Source: Paenibacillus uliginis N3/975 | GTDB lineage: Bacteria > Bacillota > Bacilli > Paenibacillales > Paenibacillaceae | Length of the DNA stretch: 64,000 nucleotides | Direction: 5' to 3' | Assembly (NCBI RefSeq): GCF_900177425.1 | Contig: NZ_LT840184.1 | Coordinates: 1,329,487-1,393,486 of the forward strand | In this document: one piece after another, positions 34,389 to 43,738 of the stretch | Layout of the letters: each line of letters starts with the position of its first letter | Position numbering within the stretch: the stretch's first letter is position 1 | Program-made: the position numbers and the translations under genes | The notes under the pieces: generated by a model | The model's database searches: none | What the model was told of the DNA's origin: nothing | The model's input: the letters and a program-made list of their open reading frames with translations, nothing else

Positions 34389-35141
34389 CTAACAGTCATT
34401 ATTGATTGGGTCCCAAGTCCCTGTCTGTGGCCCTTTCCATTGAGACCCGTCTTCCCAGCGTTCTTTCTTCCAAATAGGAACCGTTCGTTTTAATTCCTCG
34501 ATAGCGTAGCGACTTGCGTCATAACATGTATCACGATGTGGGGAAGAAACGGCAATAACGACACTGATTTCTCCTATATCGACGGTGCCAATCCGGTGTG
34601 AAATTGCACATGCTGTACCAGGCCAAGAGGTCTGAATGTTAGAACGGATTTTTTGCATTTCTTGCAATGCCATCGGGATATAAGCCTCGTACTCCAATGT
34701 GATAGTGCGAAGGTCGCCTGTCATCTCTCTTGTCGTTCCGACAAAATTCAACGAGGCACCGTGGTTAGGGTGGAGAACTTTTGCGAGTGTATCTTCAGGA
34801 GATAATATATCGGTTGTGATGACACACATGCCATCCGGTGTACATCCGGCATATTTCTTGTGCTCCTCTTCATCACTAGGCAATCCGTCACCGCCGGAAA
34901 CGGGAGGAATCAGAGCTACTTCGTCGGTTTCAGTAATAAGGCTATCCTTAGCTGCGTATTGTTGGTTTACAGCAGCGAATGATATATCGATTAGCGAGCC
35001 TGCGTGGGGGTAGGTCTCGCGGATAATAGCTTTAAGCTCTTCGGTACTGATGGGGAATTCCTTGACGGGAACGCTAAGGACAGATGCACCGATTCGGTCT
35101 GCTAAACCTGCAAAAAGTAAGACTTGAACGTTATTTTTCAT
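34389..35141 (-). CDS. moaD/moaE: MoaD-MoaE fusion, molybdopterin synthase
   Basis: 250 residues. 1-84 is a MoaD ubiquitin-like domain ending PPVSGG (G83-G84); 105-250 is MoaE with VGTTREMTGD, HRIGTVDIGE, SPHRDTCYDASRYAIEELK and VPIWKKE. Together they make the two-subunit synthase that adds sulfur to precursor Z. In separate MoaD the Gly-Gly must be the free C-terminus to carry the thiocarboxylate; here it is internal, so cleavage after G84 or a separate moaD is needed. Fused forms are known, for example mycobacterial MoaX. ATG behind GAGGTGAA. Stand-alone gene. Confidence 0.92.
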   Translation of the reverse strand: MKNNVQVLLFAGLADRIGASVLSVPVKEFPISTEELKAIIRETYPHAGSLIDISFAAVNQQYAAKDSLITETDEVALIPPVSGGDGLPSDEEEHKKYAGCTPDGMCVITTDILSPEDTLAKVLHPNHGASLNFVGTTREMTGDLRTITLEYEAYIPMALQEMQKIRSNIQTSWPGTACAISHRIGTVDIGEISVVIAVSSPHRDTCYDASRYAIEELKRTVPIWKKERWEDGSQWKGPQTGTWDPINNDC

Positions 35142-35247
35142 ATAGGTTCACCTCGAATTCTTATGGGCTTCAATATACCATAATCACGGTTAAAATGTTA
35201 TGCTTGTAAGACCGAAAAAATCGATTATGTCACGGGGAGGGGCCGCT

Positions 35248-36681
35248 ATGAGTCAGATGGCGACTGATAAGCTGACGATATTGCACACCAACGATATTCA
35301 CAGCCATTTTGAAATGATGAGTGCAAATGCGGCAGTTATTTCCCGGGAAAGAAAAGCTGCAGGGGAAGAAGCTGTGTTAGTCCTGGATATAGGTGATCAT
35401 ATGGACAGAGCAGCTGTTGAGACGGAAGGTACGATGGGGCAGGCAAATGTGGATGTGATAAATCTGACCGGCTATGACGCCATCACGATCGGCAATAATG
35501 AAGGCCTGACTGTTCCAGTGGAAGCTTTGGAAACAGCCTATTCAGGATTGCTGTGTCCTGTCGTATGTTGCAACATTTTTGAGATTATCGGAGGCAAGCC
35601 CCCCGCCTGGATGAAAGAGCATGTCATTCTAGAGAAGAATGGCATTAAGGTCGGAATAACAGGAGCAACGGCAGCTTTTGACAGCTTTTATAAACTTTTG
35701 GGTTGGGATGCCAAAGATCCTGAAGCTTCAATTGCGGAACAGGTACAAATCCTGAGAAATCAGGTAGATGTAGTGATTGTCATGTCTCATCTAGGCATTA
35801 CAGCCGACAAAGCTATAGCAGATCGTGTATCCGGCATCGATATCATTCTGGGCGGTCACACCCACCATGTATTAGAGGAACCATTATTTATTAATGGAAC
35901 TGCTGTTTGTGGAGCTGGAAAATTCGGTCATTATGTAGGCAAAGTCGAGCTGGAACGCAAAGCTCCACAAGAGCATTTTACCGTTATGAGCGGGCGCTGT
36001 ATTCCTGTGGAGCGTACGGAGATTGATCCTGAAGTGGAGAATGCGGTGTTAATACATCGTGAACAAGCTGAAGAGCGTTTGCAGGAAGCTGTTGCGGTTA
36101 CGGATCGAAAGCTTGAAGTGGATTATGAGAAGGAATCCTCATTGGCCAATTTGCTTGCACAGGCGGTTCGCCATCACACGAACACAGATATTGCAATCGT
36201 AAATTCCGGACAGCTGCTTGGTCATCTTCCTGCAGGACAGATTAGTGTCGGAATGATACATGGGCTATGTCCATCGCCTATCAATCCTTGCGTTGTGAAG
36301 CTTCGTGGCTCCGATATTCTTCAAGCTCTGGAAGAGAGCTTGCTCCCTGAGTTTTATAATAAGAAGATCATGGGCTTTGGCTTTCGGGGAAAAGTCCTTG
36401 GAGTTTTGGCTTTAGATGGATTAGAGGTACTGTACAACGAAGCAGGTCTTCATTACCACAAAATAACTCAGGCCAGTATCCAAGGTGTACCGATTGAGAA
36501 GGACCGGGAGTATGCTGTTGGAACGCTGGATATGTTCACCTTTAAAGTCGGATATGAAACATTGGCTAAAGGCCAAGATGTACTTTATATGCTTCCTGAG
36601 TTCATCCGCGATCTGCTGAGGCAAGAACTTTCGCGCCCTGGAGCGCTGGAGGAAAGCTTTCTTACCCGGTGGTTATCCTGA
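35248..36681 (+). CDS. yunD: Metallophosphatase / 5'-nucleotidase family protein YunD
   Basis: 477 residues. N-terminal calcineurin-like phosphatase: TNDIHSHFE, LDIGDHMDR, TIGNNEG, MSHLG and GGHTHH metal-binding blocks. The C-terminal half is the 5'-nucleotidase substrate domain (from about 290). There is no signal peptide, unlike surface nucleotidases, so it acts in the cytoplasm, as B. subtilis YunD does. ATG 35248 lies six bases after GGGGAGGGG; the longer upstream reading would add 16 residues with no homology. It may hydrolyse nucleotides or nucleotide sugars. Confidence 0.9.
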   Translation: MSQMATDKLTILHTNDIHSHFEMMSANAAVISRERKAAGEEAVLVLDIGDHMDRAAVETEGTMGQANVDVINLTGYDAITIGNNEGLTVPVEALETAYSGLLCPVVCCNIFEIIGGKPPAWMKEHVILEKNGIKVGITGATAAFDSFYKLLGWDAKDPEASIAEQVQILRNQVDVVIVMSHLGITADKAIADRVSGIDIILGGHTHHVLEEPLFINGTAVCGAGKFGHYVGKVELERKAPQEHFTVMSGRCIPVERTEIDPEVENAVLIHREQAEERLQEAVAVTDRKLEVDYEKESSLANLLAQAVRHHTNTDIAIVNSGQLLGHLPAGQISVGMIHGLCPSPINPCVVKLRGSDILQALEESLLPEFYNKKIMGFGFRGKVLGVLALDGLEVLYNEAGLHYHKITQASIQGVPIEKDREYAVGTLDMFTFKVGYETLAKGQDVLYMLPEFIRDLLRQELSRPGALEESFLTRWLS

Positions 36682-36753
36682 ACATCCGACTATCTTCCTT
36701 CGGCCGAGCATACATATGAGTAGGACAAAGCTGAAGGATGAGAGGGGATGGCT

Positions 36754-37581
36754 ATGGATTTTATCGCATCCATTATTTTAGGAATTGTTGAAGGACTTAC
36801 GGAATTTATTCCGGTATCATCGACGGGGCATATGATCTTAACCGCTAAGGTGATGGGGTATGACGATCAGACACCGATTATGAAGACGTTTGAGATCGTC
36901 ATTCAGCTCGGTGCGATCCTCGCGATCGCGATTGTTTATTGGAGTCGTATTATGAATCTACTGGGCTGGAGCCATAGTGAACCGTTGATCAAGCAAGGGG
37001 TACCGAAGAAGAGATTGAACCTTATGCATGTTATTCTGGGGATAGCTCCGGCTCTCACCGTTGCTTTTTTTGCGAAGGATTTCATTAAAGGTTTGTTTAG
37101 CGCCCAAACTGTGCTGTATGCTCTTGTGGCAGGTGGTATATTTATGATGTTTGCGGAGTGGTACAATAAAACAAAATCTCGGATTACTGCCCATGATATG
37201 GATGACCTGACGTACAAGCAGGCGCTTTTGATCGGCTTGTATCAGATTATATCGGTGTTGTGGCCCGGTTTCTCCCGTTCAGGCTCGACGATTTCCGGAG
37301 GGATGCTGAGCGGAGTGAGCTACAAGGCAGCTGCAGACTTTTCGTTTCTGATTGCAATTCCGATTATGTGTGCGGCGGCAGGGTATGAGCTGTTGAAATC
37401 GTATCGTTACTTTACAACAGATGTGCTGGGACTGTTTATTACCGGTTTTATCGTATCATTCGTGGTAGCTTACTTTGTAGTTCTGGCATTTATGAAGCTG
37501 ATCCAAAAAATCCGGCTGACTCATTTTGCAATCTACCGTTTTGTACTGGCCGCTGTTTTCTGGCTATTTATCATGCAGTAA
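36754..37581 (+). CDS. uppP: Undecaprenyl-diphosphate phosphatase
   Basis: 275 residues, eight or so membrane helices. Both active-site blocks are present: EGLTEFIPVSSTGH (13-26) and PGFSRSGST (171-179). The enzyme (BacA/UppP) recycles undecaprenyl diphosphate to the carrier lipid for cell wall polymers, and raises bacitracin tolerance. ATG 36754 is six bases after AGAGGGG; the ATG two codons earlier touches that site. It follows yunD by 72 bases, perhaps in one unit. Confidence 0.95.
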   Translation: MDFIASIILGIVEGLTEFIPVSSTGHMILTAKVMGYDDQTPIMKTFEIVIQLGAILAIAIVYWSRIMNLLGWSHSEPLIKQGVPKKRLNLMHVILGIAPALTVAFFAKDFIKGLFSAQTVLYALVAGGIFMMFAEWYNKTKSRITAHDMDDLTYKQALLIGLYQIISVLWPGFSRSGSTISGGMLSGVSYKAAADFSFLIAIPIMCAAAGYELLKSYRYFTTDVLGLFITGFIVSFVVAYFVVLAFMKLIQKIRLTHFAIYRFVLAAVFWLFIMQ

Positions 37582-37685
37582 TTAATGCTGTCTGCATTAG
37601 TTTGAAATCCTTCATTCACAAACCCCAAGCACAACATTTTTTGGTGCGAAACAATTCATATATCGAATGCAGAGGAAGTGGCAGT

Positions 37686-38777
37686 TTGCGTCTTATACCC
37701 GTAAACTTATTGAAGCCAGGAATGGTTCTTGGCAAAAAAATATACAATAGCGACGGATTGATTCTGCTCGCGGAGGGTGTGAAGCTGACGGATGGTTTAA
37801 TCCGTCGGTTGGGCGGTCTAGACCTTAGTTATATTTATATAGAGGATGCGAAGACAGAAGATATCGCAATTCCGGAACTGCTGAGCCAGCAGACCAAGCT
37901 AGAGGCGATCCGCTCCATCCGAACGGGCTTCAAGAACCTGGAGGAACGGCCAACAATGAAAGGCAGTTTTCTTCATTTGGGCAAAACCTTTTCCGGGATG
38001 ATGGAGACGATCATGGACGAAATATCGGCGGTGGACGAATCGATGGTGCTACTTACCGATATGAACACGAATGATTTTAACCTGTACCAGCATTCCCTGA
38101 ATGTATGTCTGTATTCAATGGTGCTTGGCATCTCCTACGGTTACAGCCGGGAGGAAATCAGAGTACTAGGCCTCGGAGCACTGCTGCATGACATCGGCAA
38201 AACCCGGATTCCTGCGGGTCTGATTCAGAAGCCGGGACGATTGACCGATGAGGAATTCCGGGAAGTACAGAAGCATACCGAGATTGGATTCAAAATTTTA
38301 AAGGACGAGCCGAATATTCCGCTCATCTCTGCGCACTGTGCGCTCCAACATCATGAGCGTCTGGATGGCTCAGGATATCCAAGAGGCCTGAAGGGTCCGG
38401 AGACCCATGAATATGCTAAATGGATCGCAATAACCGATTCTTATGACGCGATGACAACACACCGGGTATACAAACCTGCAATGCTGCCTCATCAAGCGGT
38501 AGAAGTAATGTACGCCGGTTCGGGAACGCTGTATGAACAAAGTTTTCTTGCAATATTCCGGGATCGGGTTGCCATATATCCTCCAGGGATGACGGTTCAA
38601 CTTTCAACGGGGGAAACCGGAGTGGTCTCCAAGATTCATTCTGAAGTGCCTCACCGGCCAGTGGTTCGTATATTAAACAACGCTGCCGGGGAGGAACTCA
38701 GACAACTCTATGAAATTGACTTGTCGGAATCACTTGCTGTGATGATAGCCGGTACCGGACAGACCAACCCAGATTAA
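37686..38777 (+). CDS. HD-GYP domain phosphodiesterase (second)
   Basis: 363 residues with the same plan as the protein at 33250: N-terminal MRLIPVNLLKPGMVLGKKIY, then HD-GYP (about 125-300) with LLHDIGKTRIP (H168, D169) and HHERLDGSGYP, then a C-terminal beta domain (YPPGMTVQLSTGETGVV). Likely a cyclic dinucleotide phosphodiesterase. TTG 37686 sits six bases after AGAGGAAG and gives the family N-terminus; reading from 37602 would add 28 unlikely residues. It precedes the MMPL gene by 23 bases and probably shares its transcript. Confidence 0.9.
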   Translation: MRLIPVNLLKPGMVLGKKIYNSDGLILLAEGVKLTDGLIRRLGGLDLSYIYIEDAKTEDIAIPELLSQQTKLEAIRSIRTGFKNLEERPTMKGSFLHLGKTFSGMMETIMDEISAVDESMVLLTDMNTNDFNLYQHSLNVCLYSMVLGISYGYSREEIRVLGLGALLHDIGKTRIPAGLIQKPGRLTDEEFREVQKHTEIGFKILKDEPNIPLISAHCALQHHERLDGSGYPRGLKGPETHEYAKWIAITDSYDAMTTHRVYKPAMLPHQAVEVMYAGSGTLYEQSFLAIFRDRVAIYPPGMTVQLSTGETGVVSKIHSEVPHRPVVRILNNAAGEELRQLYEIDLSESLAVMIAGTGQTNPD

Positions 38778-38800
38778 TAGAGATGCAAGGAGGATGAACC

Positions 38801-41071
38801 GTGAATCAACATGGCGAGGAAAATATGTTTTACAGGTGGGGACGTTTTGTTTACCTCTTCCGCCGTGCCATTGTTGCTGCATGGTTTGTTTTGTTCTGCG
38901 TCTTAATTCCGTTTGCACTGCAGCTCCCCTCACAACTGCAGCAAAACGGATTCTCACCGGAAGACAGTCCATACCTGATCGGGATCGAGAAGCTTGAGGA
39001 AGGGCTGGGCCTGTCTTCAACTACAATCGATATCGTCATCGTAGGCAAAGAAGGCGAGAATCTGACGACAGGAAAGCAGCAGAAGCGGATACTTAATGAA
39101 CTTGCTCCGCTGCAGGACAAGCCCTATGTTCGTGATATGTTTATCAACATCGCTTCAAGGCAGCCTGGGCAGGATCATATTATTTCTGTAACTGTAATGC
39201 TGAATGAAGATACGGTAGAGGCGCTGAAGCATTTTGATGAGATTAGAGCGGACATCCCTCCGATCACAGGAGCAGATACATATCTGACCGGTAATACAGC
39301 TGTGTTTGCGGACATGAACGAAGCTGTGAAGAATGATATTTTCACGGCAGAAATTATCGGCTTGCCATTGGCCCTTCTTATTTTGCTGCTTGTCTTTGGC
39401 ACATTTACGGCAGCAGTGCTGCCGCTGGTTGCAGGTTTGGTCAGCGTAATGGTGACGATGGGCTTGCTTTATTTTGTTGCTGTTTTTGATGGAAGTATCA
39501 GCAATTTTCTTCCGAATGTGGTTACCATGCTGGGCCTTGCGGTAGGAATAGATTATGCTCTCTTTGTTGTCAGCCGCTTTCGAGAGGAAATCTCAAAAGG
39601 GAACACGGAGCGGGCAATAGCCATTTCATGCGGTTCGGCTGGAAAAGCGGTTGTATTCTCAGGTGCAGCGGTTTGGATCGGTTTTCTAGGCATGGCATTT
39701 ATTGACTTGCCAATCTTTCGGTCGTTCAGTATCGGTGGAATTGCGGTCGTGCTCGTATCGGTGTTGGCTGCCAATACACTGCTGCCGGCTTTATTATCTA
39801 TGCTCGGTCCCAAAATCGATACCTTGCCTGTTTTCGGAAGTCGTTTTCGTCATGCTCTTCATGGACGAGGATCGGGCATGTGGCGTAAGATTTCAGCTTT
39901 TGTCATGGCAAGGCCTATTATCATTTCCATTTCGGTCATCGTGCTGTTGGTTATTGCTATATATCCGGTCAAATCCATGAAGGTCGAAATTCCGGCGGCG
40001 GAGGTGCTGCCGCCATCCTATGAATCCCGTTATGGATATGACCTGTTGAAACAGGCTTATGATATACGGGAATTGAGTTCGATATTGGTAGCCGTTGAAT
40101 TGCCGGATTCATATGAAACAACGCAAAGCGTCGGGGCAATGAAGAGCTACATGGATCAGGTGCGGCAGCTCCCAGGCGTTCAACGGGTGGAAAGTTACAC
40201 CAGTGTTTCCCGCGGTAGCGTTGAGCAAGTAACAGAGTACCTGTCGCGTCCAGAGATTCGTCAGCAGCTGGAGAAGTATCATGTTGTTCGGGACAAGATG
40301 GCTGCGGCTGCCATTGTACCGAAATATGGCGATTCTGATAAAGTGACAGAAGAACTCATCGTCCAACTGCGAAATATGGATATGCCTGGGATTCAGACTT
40401 ACATTACGGGAACTCCGCCCTACAAGCTCGATATTGTAGAAAAAATCAGGCAGGGAATACCCTATGTACTTCTGTTTGTGTTTGTTACCACGTATGTCGT
40501 GCTACTGTTTGCTTTCCGTTCTGTCATACTTCCGCTGAAGGCGGTAATTATGAACGTCCTCAGTTTAGGAGCTGGACTTGGCATCGTTGTGTGGGTGTTC
40601 CAGGAAGGAATGGGCGCTCAGTGGTTTGGAGTTACACACACCGGCTCTATTTTTGCGCTACTGCCCATACTAATCTTTTGCGTCGTATTCGGTATATCTA
40701 TGGACTACGAGGTTATTCTGCTATCACGTATAATGGAAAGCTACGAGGCTACGGGAGATAATGAGCTAAGTACGGCTGAGGGACTGGAGAACACAGGAGG
40801 ATTAATTACAAGTGCGGCACTTATTCTGGCCTTTGTCGTAGGGGCGTTTATATTTACAGACAATGAAGTGATGAAAGCCATTGGCCTTGGATTGACTGCC
40901 GCCGTCTTGCTGGATGCAACCGTCATTCGGGTATTGCTCGTTCCAGCTTTCATGAAGCTGCTGGGTAAAGCGAATTGGTGGAGTCCGGCATGGATGTTCC
41001 GGCGGCGCCATGGTTCAGAGGCTTCGGTAAAATATGACGGAAAGATCGGATCAGATCAAAGCGAGATATAA
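38801..41071 (+). CDS. MMPL-family RND exporter (YdfJ-like)
   Basis: 756 residues with two repeats of one plus five membrane helices and two outside loops (about 50-185 and 390-540). The second repeat shows the GISMDYEVILLSRIMESYE signature, the first AVGIDYALFVVSRFREE; both have the conserved Asp-Tyr pair of MMPL proton-driven exporters. Relatives move lipids, siderophores or drugs; the cargo here is unknown. GTG start seven bases after AAGGAGG. It has no accessory MFP or TetR partner beside it, only the HD-GYP gene upstream. Confidence 0.88.
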   Translation: MNQHGEENMFYRWGRFVYLFRRAIVAAWFVLFCVLIPFALQLPSQLQQNGFSPEDSPYLIGIEKLEEGLGLSSTTIDIVIVGKEGENLTTGKQQKRILNELAPLQDKPYVRDMFINIASRQPGQDHIISVTVMLNEDTVEALKHFDEIRADIPPITGADTYLTGNTAVFADMNEAVKNDIFTAEIIGLPLALLILLLVFGTFTAAVLPLVAGLVSVMVTMGLLYFVAVFDGSISNFLPNVVTMLGLAVGIDYALFVVSRFREEISKGNTERAIAISCGSAGKAVVFSGAAVWIGFLGMAFIDLPIFRSFSIGGIAVVLVSVLAANTLLPALLSMLGPKIDTLPVFGSRFRHALHGRGSGMWRKISAFVMARPIIISISVIVLLVIAIYPVKSMKVEIPAAEVLPPSYESRYGYDLLKQAYDIRELSSILVAVELPDSYETTQSVGAMKSYMDQVRQLPGVQRVESYTSVSRGSVEQVTEYLSRPEIRQQLEKYHVVRDKMAAAAIVPKYGDSDKVTEELIVQLRNMDMPGIQTYITGTPPYKLDIVEKIRQGIPYVLLFVFVTTYVVLLFAFRSVILPLKAVIMNVLSLGAGLGIVVWVFQEGMGAQWFGVTHTGSIFALLPILIFCVVFGISMDYEVILLSRIMESYEATGDNELSTAEGLENTGGLITSAALILAFVVGAFIFTDNEVMKAIGLGLTAAVLLDATVIRVLLVPAFMKLLGKANWWSPAWMFRRRHGSEASVKYDGKIGSDQSEI

Positions 41072-41104
41072 GGTCGATGCCAATGAGAGTACGGGTTATG
41101 GGTA

Positions 41105-41113
41105 TGCTATAAT
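41105..41113 (+). promoter_or_regulatory. Extended -10 promoter before yfkAB
   Basis: TGCTATAAT, a perfect extended -10, lies 93 bases before the ATG. No clear -35 at 17 bases. Confidence 0.5.
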
Positions 41114-41206
41114 AGAGGAATGGACATTATCCAGACTTTTACGTTACTACATAGATCGATTGTAATTTAAGCATTCGGTTAATAAAAGAAATAAAGGTGG
41201 AAAACA

Positions 41207-42346
41207 ATGAGTAATACAGCAAGGTCCTATCAGCCAGTCTTTAAACCACTTTCTCCGAGTTATGACCCGTGGGATCCGATCACATCATTGCGTGATCACG
41301 GACGACATGTGCTGACCAGTGTGGAAATGACGGTTACCCATTTATGTAATATGCGCTGTGAGCACTGTGCGGTTGGCGATATGCTTGTCATGAAAGAGGC
41401 GCCGATGCTGCCGCTGGATATCATGCTGAAGCGACTGGATGAGGTGGAGCATTTGCAGACAATCAGCATTACAGGAGGAGAGCCGGCTTTTCTAGGTAAA
41501 ACGGTGGATAACGTTATCGTACCCTTGTTGAAGTATGCCAAGGAGCGCGGCATCCGTACACAGATTAACTCCAATTTGACGCTGGAGCTCGGCAGGTATG
41601 AGAAGATGCTGCCCTATCTCGATGTAATGCATATTTCGTTCAATTATTTGAACGGAGATGATTTTCATGAGGTTGGTTTTGCGAACAGTGGACATCCCGT
41701 GTCCAAAGAGGCGGCGTATCGACTTTACGACACCATGATGCTCAACTCAGAGAAGCTTAGTAAGGAAGGCATGTTCATCTCGGCCGAGACTATGATTAAC
41801 TATCGTACGCATGAGAAGCTGGACGGAATTCATACGTTGATCAAGCAGATGGGCTGCAAGCGTCATGAAGTGCATCCGATGTACGCTTCCAATTTCGCAG
41901 CTTCACTGCCGGTACTGTCTTTATCTGATATGAAATCGGCGATCCACCGTTTACTCGACGTTCGTGACCCGGATATGTGGATGCTATTTGGCACACTTCC
42001 TTTCTTCGCTTGCAATAGCGATAAAAGTGACCAGGAACTGATTTATCGTCTTCGTTCCGAACCGAATGTGACGGTTCGGAACGACCCGGATGGACGGAAT
42101 CGTGTTAATGTTAACCTGTTCTCGGGTGATGTTTACGTGACTGACTTTGCGGACATTCCTCCTTTTGGAAACATTAAAGACCAAAGGCTTGATGAGATAT
42201 TTGATGCATGGTCAACGGGTCATCCGTTGAATCAGACGGTAAATTGCCACTGTGACGCTGCAAGTTGCTGTGGTCCGAATTTACTCGTTGCGGATATGTA
42301 CTATAAGGGTATTGATTTCAAAACAAGAAAAGCTATTACAAACTAG
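41207..42346 (+). CDS. yfkAB: Radical SAM protein YfkAB
   Basis: 379 residues. Radical SAM cluster C47-x3-C51-x2-C54 (CNMRCEHC) with the glycine-rich SITGGEPAF after it. The C-terminus has the CxCxxxxC motif (CHCDAASCCG), which names this family and may bind a second metal cluster. The reaction is unknown. ATG lies behind AAAGGTGG. The gene is a single intact frame. A CNNM/CorC gene follows after 23 bases. Confidence 0.93.
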   Translation: MSNTARSYQPVFKPLSPSYDPWDPITSLRDHGRHVLTSVEMTVTHLCNMRCEHCAVGDMLVMKEAPMLPLDIMLKRLDEVEHLQTISITGGEPAFLGKTVDNVIVPLLKYAKERGIRTQINSNLTLELGRYEKMLPYLDVMHISFNYLNGDDFHEVGFANSGHPVSKEAAYRLYDTMMLNSEKLSKEGMFISAETMINYRTHEKLDGIHTLIKQMGCKRHEVHPMYASNFAASLPVLSLSDMKSAIHRLLDVRDPDMWMLFGTLPFFACNSDKSDQELIYRLRSEPNVTVRNDPDGRNRVNVNLFSGDVYVTDFADIPPFGNIKDQRLDEIFDAWSTGHPLNQTVNCHCDAASCCGPNLLVADMYYKGIDFKTRKAITN

Positions 42347-42369
42347 AATCCGAAAGAAGGCGTATTGCA

Positions 42370-43704
42370 ATGGAGGAGTTTGAGGTCGGGAGACTGATTT
42401 TAAACCTGCTCTTGGTTTTCCTGCTTGTTCTGTTGAACGGCGTGTTTGTAGCAGCCGAATTTTCTCTCGTCAAGATGCGGCAATCCAGACTAACCCAACT
42501 GGTTAGTGAAGGAAACCGCATGGCGGGTGTAGCTCTCAAAGTGAACCGGAAGCTGGATGCTTATTTATCTGCCACGCAGCTCGGTATCACATTAACCTCT
42601 TTGGGGCTAGGTTGGATCGGGGAACCGGCCATCTCAAAACTATTAGTAGAGCCACTGATGTATAGGATGGGAATGACAGATGGAGTACTGATTACGACGA
42701 TTTCCGTCGCTATCGGCTTCTGTATCATTACATTTCTGCATATAGTGTTAGGGGAGCTTGCACCAAAATCATTGGCTATTCAGCGAACAGAAGGAACAGC
42801 CCTTCTTTTATCTGCTCCACTTCTGTGGTTTTATCGTATTTTTCTTCCAGTCATCTGGGTTTTGAATGCATCTGCGAACGGTATTTTACGGTTGGTTGGG
42901 ATCGAACCGGCGAGTGAAGCGGAAGCAGCTCACTCTGAAGAAGAAATACGCATTCTTATGAATGAGAGCGCCAAGAGCGGAGTCATCGATGAGAACGAAA
43001 TGAAGTTGATGGACAACCTGTTCGATTTTTCCGATCTGCGGGCAAGAGAGGTTATGCTTCCACGTACGGATCTGGATGTCCTGTACACGAATCTATCTTT
43101 GGATGAGAATCTGAAAATTTTGACTGAAACGAAGCATTCCCGCTATCCTGTAGCTAGTGAGAACAAGGATCGGATTATCGGGTTCATCCACATTACCGAT
43201 TTGCTCATGGCCCCTACTGAACAGCAGAGGGATTTAGCCGCTATTGCCAGACCCATCATGGACGTACCGGAGTCAATGGAGATCAGCCAAGTACTCCGTT
43301 TAATGCAGACAAGGCATGAGCAGATGGCGCTGGTCGTAGATGAGTATGGAGGAACAGCTGGTATTTTGACAGCAGAGAAGATACTTGAGGAGATTGTCGG
43401 GGATTTATATGATGAATTTGAGGACGAGCGTCCTGAAGTGGAAGTGAACGGAGATATGATTTCCGTGGACGGCCGGATGTTAATTGAGCATGTCAACGAT
43501 CTGACGGGGGTAGTTATTGAGGAGCAGAAGGTTGACTCGATTGGCGGCTGGTTGTTTAAAGAGCTTGAGGGAAACCCGCACAAAGGCAAAAAAATTGTGT
43601 TTGACGGTGTTGTCTTTGAAGTTGAGGAGGCCACCCGCTTGCGCATCACTCGTGTAAATATCAACAAAAAGCGCGCTGCGGACCAAGTCTCAGAACCGGA
43701 ATAA
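42370..43704 (+). CDS. CNNM/CorC (DUF21-CBS-HlyC_CorC) membrane protein
   Basis: 444 residues. DUF21 membrane domain (1-200) with FVAAEFSLVKMRQSRL and LGELAPKSLAIQR; two CBS domains (about 215-340) starting at VMLPRTDLDVL; C-terminal transporter-associated domain (about 355-435). Members such as MpfA move or sense magnesium; cobalt efflux and haemolysin names are historic. A single start ATG with AGAAGG. Co-transcription with yfkAB (23 bases apart) is likely. Confidence 0.9.
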   Translation: MEEFEVGRLILNLLLVFLLVLLNGVFVAAEFSLVKMRQSRLTQLVSEGNRMAGVALKVNRKLDAYLSATQLGITLTSLGLGWIGEPAISKLLVEPLMYRMGMTDGVLITTISVAIGFCIITFLHIVLGELAPKSLAIQRTEGTALLLSAPLLWFYRIFLPVIWVLNASANGILRLVGIEPASEAEAAHSEEEIRILMNESAKSGVIDENEMKLMDNLFDFSDLRAREVMLPRTDLDVLYTNLSLDENLKILTETKHSRYPVASENKDRIIGFIHITDLLMAPTEQQRDLAAIARPIMDVPESMEISQVLRLMQTRHEQMALVVDEYGGTAGILTAEKILEEIVGDLYDEFEDERPEVEVNGDMISVDGRMLIEHVNDLTGVVIEEQKVDSIGGWLFKELEGNPHKGKKIVFDGVVFEVEEATRLRITRVNINKKRAADQVSEPE

Positions 43705-43738
43705 AAAGAACGGAACTTGATGAGTAAGGAGGTGGACT

